From Sorex araneus (lineage: Eukaryota > Chordata > Mammalia > Eulipotyphla > Soricidae): a stretch of 64,000 bases of DNA. The stretch's first letter is position 1. Each line of letters begins with the position of its first letter. Where the stretch lies: the NCBI RefSeq assembly GCF_027595985.1, contig NC_073307.1, forward strand, positions 121,499,678 to 121,563,677, read 5' to 3'. Below are positions 1 through 9,151 of the stretch, one piece after another. The notes below the pieces were generated by a model. That model did not search any database. It was not told the DNA's origin and was given only the letters and a program-made list of their open reading frames with translations. The position numbers and the translations under genes are program-made.

Positions 1-440
1 GGTGACTCTGAGAGCTTGAGAGGAGGGCTGAGTAGAGGGCCTTTTTGGTGATAAGATGACACTGAAATCCAGCAGGTGGGTGTGGTGAGTAAGTGACCTT
101 TGTAAAGGTATAAAATTAAGCCTTGAACTTCATATCTAAGTAATTGAAACCTTTCAAAACTAATGTCAAATGGATGAAAATGTTAAGCAAATACTATCAG
201 TTCTGTACAGAGAAAAGAGAATGGAAGCACAGAGGGTTTGAGTGGTAGGTAGCTGATTCCACACATACGGTTGGTGCAGTGCTGTTCTGAATATCCAGGT
301 CTGGGTCAGTTGCTTTTCCTTTCCCAACTGTACAGATCCACTTGTAGAATGGAATGTCACCTCCTTAAAGAGAAGGAGAGAAAGATGCCAGTGATTCTTC
401 TAAAGATCTCAGGAGGGACATTTGACTTTGGATCTTATGT

Positions 441-1330
441 ATAGCCTGGATTATACAATTTTAAATCTATAACATTTAAAATTGTATCATGATCACGAAA
501 TCCTGTTAATCATCGATTTCTTGAGCAGGCTCAGTAACCTCTCATTTTGTCCTTTCCCTGAGATGGTAGAAGTCTATCTCAACTCAGCCCTCCCAATGGT
601 GTCACACTGGGGGATCTTTCAGGGTCAGGGGAATGAGATCCAGCTTGTTACTGGATTTAGCATATGAATACACCATGGGAAATTTGCAAGGCTGTGGGCA
701 GGAAACTCTCAGAAGCTTGCCAGTTTCTTCCAGAGGGAGAAGTAGGCTACAAGATATCTCACGGCTGTGAAACGGCCGCGCTTCTGGGAGCTTATTTTTA
801 AGTCTCTGGATGTTGGCTGTTGGTGGGATTACACACACCTGGGTTCTCTGCTGGTACCTTCATGTGTGAGGCCTGTTCAAACCTGTGGAGAGGGGCCTCG
901 AGCATGGATTTAGCTAGGTTCCGGTGGTCTTCGACCACCAGGAGCTCTGCTCGGGGTGGGGAGGGAAGCTGGAGCCCATCCCCTCCGAGGGGCCCCGGGG
1001 AAGACAGTCAGGCATGCGGGCAAGAGACTCCCTGCATCACTCTCTTCTGGGAGCTTGCTTTTAAGTTTCTCTCTGAATGTTGGCTGTTGATGGGATTACA
1101 CACACCTGGACTCCTCTGCCGGTACCTTCATGCGTGAGACCTGTCTGAACGTGTGGAGAAGGGCCTAGAGCATGGCTGTAGCTGGGTTCTGTTGGTCTTC
1201 AGCTGCCATGAGTTCTGCTCAGGGTGGGGAGGGAAGCTGGAGCCCATCCCCTCTTAGGGGCCCCGGGGAAGACAGTCAGGCATGCAGGCAAGAGACTCTC
1301 TGCATTAAAAATTGTATAATCCAGGCTATA
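441..1330. repeat. Perfect 23-base inverted repeat flanking a composite retroposon
   Basis: The 23 bases at 440-462 are the exact reverse complement of 1308-1330 (core CCTGGATTATACAATTTT). The left arm is the ancestral sequence, because it also occurs near 62015-62037 in the duplicate block that has no insertion. The right arm is therefore an inverted extra copy of the target, made when the composite element arrived or was rearranged. Confidence 0.85.
480..1306 (-). mobile_element. Composite retroposon (two GC-rich units plus SINE-like body), copy A
   Basis: Read on the minus strand: two tandem GC-rich units of 263 bases (1306-1044 and 1043-781, about 85-90% alike by eye), then a body (780-480) related to the second SINE type here (markers: the GCATATNAATACACCATGG region and the ATCGATTTCTTGAGCAGGCT end). 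The same unit-plus-body structure appears at 49723-50492, 46690-47365 and 37738-38430. It carries no convincing coding capacity. I do not recognise a named family. Confidence 0.6.
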
Positions 1331-1371
1331 TATATATAACATATATATATGTATATAAAGTAAGGTGAAAG

Positions 1372-1627
1372 TAATTAATTGTATTACTGTAGCACTGCCT
1401 CCTGTTGTTCATCGATTTGCTTGAGCAGGCACCAATAACAGCTCCATTGTGAGACTTGTTGTTACTGTTTTGGGTATATGGAATATGCCATCGGAGCTTG
1501 CCAGGCTCTGCCATGCGGGCAGGATACTCTGGGTAGCTTGCCGGGCACTCTGAGAGGGAAGGGGTAATCAACCCATGTTAGCCTCATGCAAAGCAAACGC
1601 CCTACCTGCCTGCTATCACTCCATCCC
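1372..1627 (-). mobile_element. SINE, tRNA-headed with SINE-2 type body
   Basis: On the minus strand the 5' end matches the tRNA-like head of the shrew SINEs (GGGATGGAGTGATAGCAGGC), but the body differs from the common type: it runs through GGCATATTCCATATACC, then ATCGATGAACAAC, and ends in ACAGTAATAC-type simple repeat rather than poly-A. Confidence 0.75.
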
Positions 1628-1639
1628 AAAGTACTTAAC

Positions 1640-1850
1640 ATTTAAAAAAAATTCTAAAAACTTTTTATTTGATGTTACTGTCAGGTTTCAGGTATTGAAC
1701 GTACCAGCAGCACAATGCTCTGTGGTTTCACTTCCCTCCATCACTATCCCAATGTCCCAACCCTTCCATGTATTTCCTCCCTTACCTCCTCAGCTTCATA
1801 AGGTTTTTTACTGAAGTCTAGTTCTCAGTTTCTGTTGGTCTTGGGCATTT
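1640..1850 (-). mobile_element. Old L1-type 3' end relic
   Basis: Pyrimidine-rich stretch with the CCTCCATCAC..CCAATGTCCCA pattern typical of antisense 3' untranslated regions of the local L1s. It is present in both duplicate blocks (also about 62075-62240), so it predates the duplication. Confidence 0.45.
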
Positions 1851-2821
1851 TTTATTCCCTGAAATTATTTCTATATATGAGACAGTTTATTCTATATATG
1901 CCTTTCTCCTAACTACACTCACAATAAGATCCATCTACACAGCAAACAATGAATTGGATGTTATTTGAAGTCTCCCAAGATGAATGCTCAAAGGCCCAAA
2001 TAGCTCGTTACGAGGAAAAGACAACCATTTTTATACTGAGCAGAAGACTCAAATGGCAGGAGCATATCTTCTGCCCGCAACCTCCACAATGAAAGGAGAA
2101 GTTATTTCCCTAGATATTATAAAGAAGTCATAAAATCTCTCTTGAGTTTTGCACTCTTGGTGACCTGATGAGAAGAGATAAAGTACAAACATATTTCCAT
2201 CTCAGGACACATGTCCTAGTCACTCATGGTATTGAACACAAATGTCAGTTGTGATAAGTGCTTGTCTTTTTGTCTCCAGAAAAAAAGATACTAGAAATCA
2301 GGACCTTCTTCATATCTGTGGTGGTGGTGGTTTATAATAATGGCCATTATTATAATCTCCTCACATAGCACTAGTCATTTTAACTGTTTATTGTACCAAC
2401 CTCGTCAACACAGAAGAAATAAATTTAAGGAGAATAAATAACTTGAAATCTGGGTAGGTTAACATCAGCCCTGATCTAGGAGCCATGTGTAAGGAATTCC
2501 AGGTTTTCTGTGACACCACTTATAATGAGAGTAACTTCCATCAAATGTCTCTAAATGGGGCAGTTCCTGAGGAAGAATCAGGGTTGAGAGACTGCAGTTA
2601 CCCACTATTTCCATTCTCCTCAGAAATATTATTGAGGATGTGGGAACAGTGCTGCCTTATTCTGGATGGTACCAAGCAATTGGACCCCTGTCATCGTTGG
2701 GCACCTGATCTGAGGAGGGCAGAAGCAAGGCACTGACTCTGTGCGTTCTGCCTCTCTTTTCTTTCCCTGGCTGGTTACTACATGTCACAGAAGACTACAC
2801 AGTGCTAGCACAACTCTTCCT

Positions 2822-3310
2822 TATTGGGCGCAGCAAGGCAACAACCGGTTTTAGAACACAGAATGCAGGTACCAGCGGGACGTCCAGGTGATCCCAGAGG
2901 GCGGGTTTGCCGGTCCCGCCCTTTACCGATATTTAAGCACAGCGCCACGCGGGCCCAGTCCTTTCTGCTGCCCTACGAGCTCGACCCTGGTGGCAACTGA
3001 GCTACTTTGGACACGAGCAGCTCCCGGAGAGGCCCCCAGACTGTGATGGGAGCCCCTGGCCCATTTGCTGCCAGAGGGGCAGAGGGTTTCTCTCCAGGCT
3101 TCTCCATATGAGCACCACAAAAGGGAAGTAAAAGCTTGCAGGGATGCAAATACTGACATAATTTTCCCTGGACTTTATACAAAAAATTTTTTTTATTTAT
3201 ATCTTTATTTTCAGCAATGTGAAAGGGTTCCTTTTTAGCAGGTCTGACTGTGTGGGTTAACTCCAAACAATAATACTGAGTTTTTTGTTGAAGGTAATCA
3301 AAGTATCAGC
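2822..3310 (+). mobile_element. Nonautonomous L1-like element, first of a tandem pair
   Basis: A GC-rich 5' part (2825-3110) is followed by a 3' part that matches the 3' untranslated region of the type-2 L1 at 25500-25700 (CTCCAAACAATAAT, TTTTTTGTTGAA, AATCAAAGTA). There is no L1 coding sequence between. It is inserted at the end of the duplication block and directly followed by a second such element. Confidence 0.5.
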
Positions 3311-3311
3311 C

Positions 3312-4150
3312 ATTTCTCTAGACTGTAAACTAAGCCATAGCCCCACGCCGGCCGACGAGAGGAAATATCCTCCTTTCTCTGTTCTTTTCCCTTTTCTGGG
3401 AGAAATCCGGTGTGGCGTCCACCATATTATGAGGTCTATGAAGCAGGCACGAACTTAGAGGCGCAGGAATGGGAGGGGAAAAATTTAAAATAAAAAAAAT
3501 TATGTACTTGGAATAGCGGGACACTTGGGGATTCTCGGGCTGATACCAGCGCATGCTCCGCTGAGATTCGACCCGGTAGCCACACTCTTGTGCGGCCGAA
3601 ATGCTGCAGATCAACCAGAATACGGAGGAACTACTTTTGGTTCCAGAAACTGCTTGCAGCCATGTCTCTAGACTGTGAACTAAGCCATAGCCCCATGCTG
3701 GTCGAGGACAGGAAATATCTCTTTTTCTCATTGGGTGGTGTGGTGTCAGCCATAATATGAGGACTATTTATTAAGCAGGCATGAACTTGGTGGCGCGGGA
3801 AGGAGGGGGAAAAAAATTCTATGTACTTGACAGTGGAACTTCATATCTCTCCAGTCTCAGCAATGGAAAACTAATTATCAAATGCTTCATTGGCAGTAGG
3901 GCTGTCTTTCTTGGGGGAAAACTCCAATAATAGTGAGTTTTGTATTGAATTATGGAAAGTAATCAAGGTAAAGAGAAAATGAAGTGAAATTTATCAATTA
4001 CGCAGGCGGGGATTGGGGTGGGGAGGCGGGTGTTGGGAGGTAGACTGGGGTCTTTGGTGGTGGAATATGGGCACGGGTGAAGGGATGGGTGTTTGAGACT
4101 TTCAGATCCTGTTCCAAGAAACAGTAAGTCCTGTAAGTTTCTAACCTAAT
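3312..4150 (+). mobile_element. Nonautonomous L1-like element with two GC-rich 5' units and a type-2 L1 3' end
   Basis: Two 5' units begin with the same core, TCTAGACTGTGAACTAAGCC (about 3320 and 3665; period about 349). They are followed by the type-2 L1 3' untranslated region (CTCAGCAATGGAAAAC, GGTGGTGGAATATG) and an A-rich end. The same order of parts occurs at 15325-16157 on the other strand. Its ORFs are incidental. Confidence 0.6.
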
Positions 4151-4194
4151 TTTTTTTGTTTTGGTTACACAGCCATGTCCACCTGCCCACATAC

Positions 4195-4376
4195 CAAATT
4201 CCGCAGGATAAATATGTCATTCCCAACGTTGTCCCTTCTGAAATCCAACATGCCATTTTACTGGTAAAGATGTGAACAGCACCTGGTCAGGAAAAGGTCA
4301 GACCCGAATACCTGAAGAATCTGCCGCCAGTACTCATCAATACACTGTCCCGACTCTTCGCACGCTACCTGTCTGA
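4195..4376 (+). mobile_element. RTE-clade (BovB-like) reverse transcriptase relic
   Basis: In one frame the end reads YLKNLPPVLINTLSRLFARY followed by LSECKV, a block I recognise from RTE-type endonuclease/reverse transcriptases, upstream of the palm motifs. A preceding block (VVPSEIQHAILLVK, then APG) fits the same region after one frameshift. Similarity ends where a SINE is inserted at about 4376. This is the only RTE-like coding piece noticed in the window. Confidence 0.6.
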
Positions 4377-4592
4377 ATGCAAGGTTTCATCCCAGTTGGG
4401 GATGCAGTTGAACCTTGAATCATCAAGTTTCCATTCATATCGAATATGCCACAGTTCGCTTGCCAGGCTCTGTCGTGCGTGTAGGATACTTGTGGTAGCT
4501 TGCCAGTTTCTCTGAGAGGGACCGAGAAATTGAACCTGGGTCAGCAGTGTGCAAGACAAATGCCCTACCTGCTGTGCTATCACTCTAGCCCT
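4376..4592 (-). mobile_element. SINE, tRNA-headed with SINE-2 body
   Basis: The minus strand begins GGGCTAGAGTGATAGCACAG with a GGTTCAAT box-B-like match and continues into the CAGAGCCTGGCAAGC..CATATTCGATATG body seen at 1372-1627 and 47126-47365. It lacks the long tail and breaks the RTE relic to its left. Confidence 0.8.
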
Positions 4593-5475
4593 TTCTTCTA
4601 AATATATAAGAAAAATATAAATGCCCAGAGAGACATTTGAGGCAAGGATTTAAATGGATATTTATTTTCCATAACCACCTTTGTCCTGAATATCTTTTAC
4701 TGGGGAAATCAATGATCTTTAGTGGCTTGTTCTTGAGTTCCTATTGCAGCCTTGGGGCGTTCCTGGGCCTCTTCTCCCATGCTCTGTGCCTGCAATTATC
4801 CATTACAAAAGGTTTCTGCCTCTTTTCTCTCAAAAATCATCAAGCCTTTCGGTTGATTGAAGTTCAGACAATGTTCTCCCCACTGTACATTATCAGGGGC
4901 TCCCAAATTCTCTGAGTTCAACATTTTCCTTCCTAGAGATTTCACCCTCTTAAAGTCTTAAGGAATACATGGGTGAAGGTACATCTTCTGTATTTCAGTG
5001 CTGACAAAAGGTCACAGACACTGCATCTGTGTAGGACATCTACATCTAAGATAGACATCTCATGATACCTTCATATATATGGAGCTGAAGCAGTGGCTTA
5101 TTGGGTTCCTATGTGACCAAAGTCTGAAAGAGAGAACATGACTGCATATGGAGGTGTAAAAGGTTTTGATTTTTCTGCCCATAAAAAGCAGAGTGTTTGA
5201 ACAAGGCAATGGTTGCCGAAGAAGTCAAGATTTCTTTTGCATGGTGGTAGATCTATTGCAAAACAAGTCGCTTTAACTTTTCTGCTTTTAATTGCCACCT
5301 GTATAGAGTTCAAACATTTCAGAGTGAATGAGAAGAACTGCCTTCCATAAACTAGACATAGTCTTTAGAAATGTCATTGATTTCAATGGCATGAAAGAAA
5401 TTTTTTCAAATGAAAATGTAAATATAAGAGCACATTTTTCAATTAAAAACTGAACAAAAGAGAAACATTGTTCAA
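4593..5475. other. Intergenic sequence, nothing recognised
   Basis: A 92-codon open frame on the plus strand (4637-4915) and short minus-strand frames occur, but none shows a recognisable family, repeat structure or splice context. I see no gene here. Confidence 0.5.
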
Positions 5476-5488
5476 GAAAATATGAATG

Positions 5489-6454
5489 TACCACAGAGAC
5501 TAGCGCACATCCAAAAGAACAAAAGCAACCGCTGTTGGAGAGGATGTGGGGAGAAAGGGACCCTTCTACACTGCTGGTGGGAATGCCGACTGGTTCAGCC
5601 CTTCTGGAAAACAATATGGACGATTCTCAAAAAATTAGAAATTGAGCTCCCATTTGACCCAGCAATACCACTGCTGGGAATATATCCCAGAGAGGCAAAA
5701 AAGTATAATCGAAATGGCATCTGCACATGTATGTTCATCTCAGCACTGTTTACAATAGCCAGAATCTGGAAAAAACCCGAATGCCCTAGAACGGATGACT
5801 GGTTGAGGAAACTTTGGTACATCTATACAATGGAATACTATGCAGCTGTTAGAAAAAAGGAGGTCACAAATTTTTTATTTAAGTGGGTCTGCATGAAAAG
5901 TTTCATGCTAAGTGAAATGAGTCAGAAAGAGAGAGACAGACATAGAAAGATTGCACTCATCTATGGCATATAGAATAACAGAGTGGGAGACTAACACCCA
6001 AGAATTGTAGAAATAAGTACTAGGAGGTTGACTCCATGGCTTGGAGGCTGGCCTCATGTTCTGGGGAAAGGGCAACTCAGAGAAGGGATCACCAACTATA
6101 ATGTAGTCGAAGGCCATGTGGGGGAAGGGAGTTGCGGGCTGAATGAGGGCTAGAGACTGAGCACAGTGGCCACTCAACACCTTTATTGCAAACCACAACA
6201 GCTAATTAGAGAGAGAGAACAGAAGGGAATGCCCTGCCACAGTGACAGGGTGGGGTGGGGGGAGATGGGATTGGGGAGGATGGGAGGGATGCTGGGTTTA
6301 CTGGTGGTGGAGTATGGGCACTGGTGAAGGGATGGGTTCCCGAACTTTGTATGGGGGAAGCATAAGCACAAATGTGTATAAATCCGTAACTGTACCCTCA
6401 TGGTGATTCATTAATTAAAAATAAATAAATTTATTATTAAAAAAAAAAGAAAAA
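5489..6454 (+). mobile_element. 5'-truncated L1, ORF2 C-terminus and 3' UTR, with target-site duplication
   Basis: 966 bases bounded by the direct repeat GAAAATATGAATG (5476-5488) and GAAAATGTGAATG (6455-6467). It starts inside the ORF2 C-terminal domain; the reading frame to 5973 contains [20 protein letters not shown], a typical L1 ORF2 cysteine-rich segment, and IYTMEYYAAVRK. A 3' UTR with the GGTGGTGGAGTATGGGCACT block and a poly-A run follows. The remnant frame is open for 163 codons, suggesting a fairly young insertion. Confidence 0.93.
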
Positions 6455-6467
6455 GAAAATGTGAATG

Positions 6468-7200
6468 AGTAGCGACGCAGGAGCAATGATTGCAGGTCTC
6501 TTGGTTGATTCTGGTTCCCAGGTGCTTTAATATTTTCAAGATTGAAAATATTACATAAGAAAGATCTCAGACTCATAGGCAGAAAAATTAAAAATATACT
6601 GGGAAGTAGAAGAGAAACTCCCTAACTGGGGAGGAACTTAGTATAGGACTAAGTTAAGAATGGCTTGTTTGTGGTGTTTTTATAGGAAAACTACCTCTTT
6701 GTGTTACTGGTCAAGTTACAAGGATGTTACAGAGAAGGCGAAGATTACATGTAGTGTGATCTGACTTGGTGGGCCTCCAGGGTTATTCAGTCCTGGGCCT
6801 TTGGGTTATCTATTGCTTCTTATTTTTGATGAGCCTAAAGTTTGTGTCAAATCTATGATATTTGGGAATCTATGATATTTGGGATATTTGACTTCCCTTT
6901 CTCAGAAAGAGCTCAACAATTTGCAGGTGTGTTTAAAAATGTGGAATTGAGAGTTGAAAAATGGGGCTGCTTGCAACTGCTGGCAAAGGAGGAATGGAGG
7001 CTTCCTCTTTCATTAGTGAAGTTATAGAGTCTATGTGTAATGGAATTATAAATATGTAATTTTTCTGTCTTGTATATAAGACAGAAAAATAAGGAATAAA
7101 AAATAAAAAATAATGGTTATCCCTCTGCAATATTGATAGAAACCTCATATTACCTTGTTATACAGATATGAACATTTTTATAAATGACATTATTTCATTA
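6468..7200. other. Intergenic sequence, nothing recognised
   Basis: AT-rich unique-looking sequence with no convincing open frame and no repeat that I can name. Confidence 0.5.
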
Positions 7201-7204
7201 AAAA

Positions 7205-7370
7205 TAGGGGCCTTGGGGAGAGGTATACTGTGATTCTTGGTGGTGGAATATGTGCACTGGTGAAGGGAATGGGTGTTCGAGCATTGTATAACTGAGACTT
7301 AAACCTGAAAGCTTTGTAACTTTCCACATGGTGATTCAACTAAAAAAAAATTTAAAAAACAAAGAAAAAA
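7205..7370 (+). mobile_element. L1 3'-end fragment (type-2 tail)
   Basis: Matches the terminal 150 bases of the L1 at 24790-25895 (GGTATACTGTGATTCTTGG, CTTTGTAACTTTCCACATGG) and ends in an A-rich run. It is a very short 5'-truncated insertion. Confidence 0.75.
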
Positions 7371-7372
7371 AG

Positions 7373-7550
7373 GGGGGCCATAGGGATAGTACAGTTGGAA
7401 GGGTTTTTTCCTTGCATGTGGCCAACCTCAATTTGATCCCTGGGATCCCATATGACCCCCTAAGCACTGCCAGAAGTGATTCCTGAGTGAAAAGCCAGGA
7501 GCAACTGTTGATCATTGCTGGGCGTGACCCAAAAGCCAAATAAAACCTCA
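7373..7550 (+). mobile_element. Shrew-type SINE (SOR-like), diverged
   Basis: Same order as the consensus: tRNA-like head with ATAGTACAG and CCTTGCATGTGGCC, then ATCCCATATG, AGCACTGCCAG, GAGCCAGGAGC and GTGACCC, ending A-rich. Many point differences mark it as older than its neighbour. Confidence 0.85.
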
Positions 7551-7593
7551 CAAAAACCTGGGGAAAATTTTGAATTCTTAAAAATTTGTTTCT

Positions 7594-7771
7594 GGGGCTG
7601 GAGCGATAGCACAGCGGGTAGGGCGTTTGCCTTGCAAGCGGCCGACCCGGGTTCAATTCCCAGCATCCCATATGGTCCCCTGAGCACTGCCAGCGGTGGT
7701 TCCTGAGTGTAGAGCCAGGAGTAACCCCTGTGTATTGCCTGGTGTGACCCAAAAAAGAGCAAAAAAAAAAA
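7594..7771 (+). mobile_element. Shrew-type SINE (SOR-like), young
   Basis: Near-consensus copy: GGGGCTGGAGCGATAGCACA head with tRNA-like box A and box B (GGTTCAATTCC), ending in a poly-A run. Short flanking repeat TTTGTTTC on both sides. The tRNA-derived head implies internal RNA polymerase III promoter elements; the poly-A tail implies L1-driven mobilisation. Confidence 0.93.
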
Positions 7772-9135
7772 GTTTGTTTCCTAATCTTTTGTGGCTGTAT
7801 CTTTAAAAAGTAAACATAAGCAGATTATTCATGCTGGGTCCAGATTATGTAATACTGTAAAGATAGATTTGCACTTGTCAGACTCACTGTACTACACAAC
7901 TCGCTGAGAGAACCAAAACAAGTAATGTATGAATTTGTGCTTAAAGCCCATTAATGCCCATTTAAAATTATCCCACTGGTTAAATATATTAATAGGAAGA
8001 AAACTCTTGTGGGGAAGGTGGAGAGAGGGGTCTGTATGAAAATATTTGAACATTTTGCACAGATTTTCTAAAATCTAATTGAAATCTCTAACATAAAGTC
8101 TATTAAATAGAAAAATCATCTACATTATAAATATTTTAATACATCTAAAAGGACTCTTATTTAGCACATATTAATTGTCCTACATAAAAACAGACATTAT
8201 GCCAGTGGGGTCCACGTCTGACTCATGTGAAGTGGGGAGGAGAGAGATGGCAGCCTGAGAAGGGAATAGGCCATTTTGTCTCTGTCCACCTTTACCACCA
8301 GGAACCGCTGGAAATTTCCTACCCTTCTCTTGCTCCTTCCAGGAAAGGAAAATCAGTCCTAGACCTTTCCCAGGCCCAGACCTTTTGGGTCCCTGACTTT
8401 CCCTCATAGAAATGAAATTCAGGAGGAGACTGCAATGAAGTATAACATTTTATTTGAAAATTTTTAGGAAGTTGAGGGAGGGAGAGAGGGAGACTGTGGG
8501 AGAGAGAGAGAAAGGAAGAGAGAGAGAGGGAGAGAGAGAGTGAGAATAATGCACTCAAGAGAGAAAGGAGCGCGGAGGAAGCTACACTCCAAATCCCAGT
8601 ATTAGTTATAAAAGCATGAAACTGCACATCTCAAGAGGGGGGAAGATATATGGGGGCATTGGACGACACATGTGCTCAGGCACTACATGTGCCAGGCAGC
8701 AACACATGCACACAGACAGCACATGGACTCAGGCAACATATGGACATGCTTCCCATGTTCAAACTGGCTTTCATAGGATTTCTCCCAACCTGTCCCATAC
8801 AGCATGTGGGACCTTTTCCTCACTTCCCACCAAGGAAAGAGTCTGTTGCTGGTGTTGCTGCCAAGGGTAAAAGTGAGAGTAGTTAATGATCCTCTTTGAT
8901 ATTCCTTTCCCTACCTTTGTTCCTAGTGGAGCTTTGTTCCTGTTGGAGCTTCTCTAAGAGATGGGTCTGATTTTCCATGGGTCTATTTTGGGGCCAGATA
9001 AAGGTGTTATCAGGCCTTAGTTCCTGTGTGAATAAGGTTGGGTTTTCAGCAGCTTTAGAACCAGTTGGCTTTGTTACTTCCCTAGAACTCATTGCCACAG
9101 GGGGGCCCTATCCTATCTACTTGTGTGTCTGTTTT
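7772..9135. other. Intergenic sequence with a purine-rich low-complexity tract
   Basis: A GA/GGGA-rich tract at about 8467-8543 creates long artificial open frames on both strands. The stretch 8885-9090 has repeated GGAGCTTTGTTCCT-like phrases and could be an old repeat, but I cannot name it. No gene is supported. Confidence 0.5.
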
Positions 9136-9151
9136 AAGAATACAACTGATT

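Larger units (their letters stand above)
1..2820. repeat. Segmental duplication block (MRGPR 5' flank), first copy
   Basis: Positions 1-440 match 61366-61790 base for base with scattered changes (both begin GGTGACTCTGAGAGCT). Positions 1640-2820 match about 62075-63160, including shared phrases such as CATGTCACAGAAGAC. The alignment is interrupted here by retroposons between 463 and 1630, and in the other copy by L1 tails at 61790-61995. A shorter, more diverged match lies at about 22440-23300. No gene is visible in the block itself; the MRGPR copy it belonged to would lie to the left of the window. Confidence 0.85.

Noticed and set aside
820-1137. 105-codon open frame
   Set aside because: Lies across the tandem GC-rich units of a composite retroposon; the open frame reflects GC content and repetition.
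2923-3731. Several overlapping minus-strand open frames
   Set aside because: They lie within GC-rich 5' units of nonautonomous L1-like elements, on the strand opposite to the element.
4637-4915. 92-codon plus-strand open frame
   Set aside because: No recognisable family, splice signals or repeats; expected by chance in this much sequence.
7594-7660. Possible tRNA gene
   Set aside because: Box A/B-like matches belong to the tRNA-derived head of a SINE; no complete cloverleaf is formed and many similar copies exist.
8180-8627. Ser/Leu-rich minus-strand open frame
   Set aside because: Produced by a GA-rich low-complexity tract.
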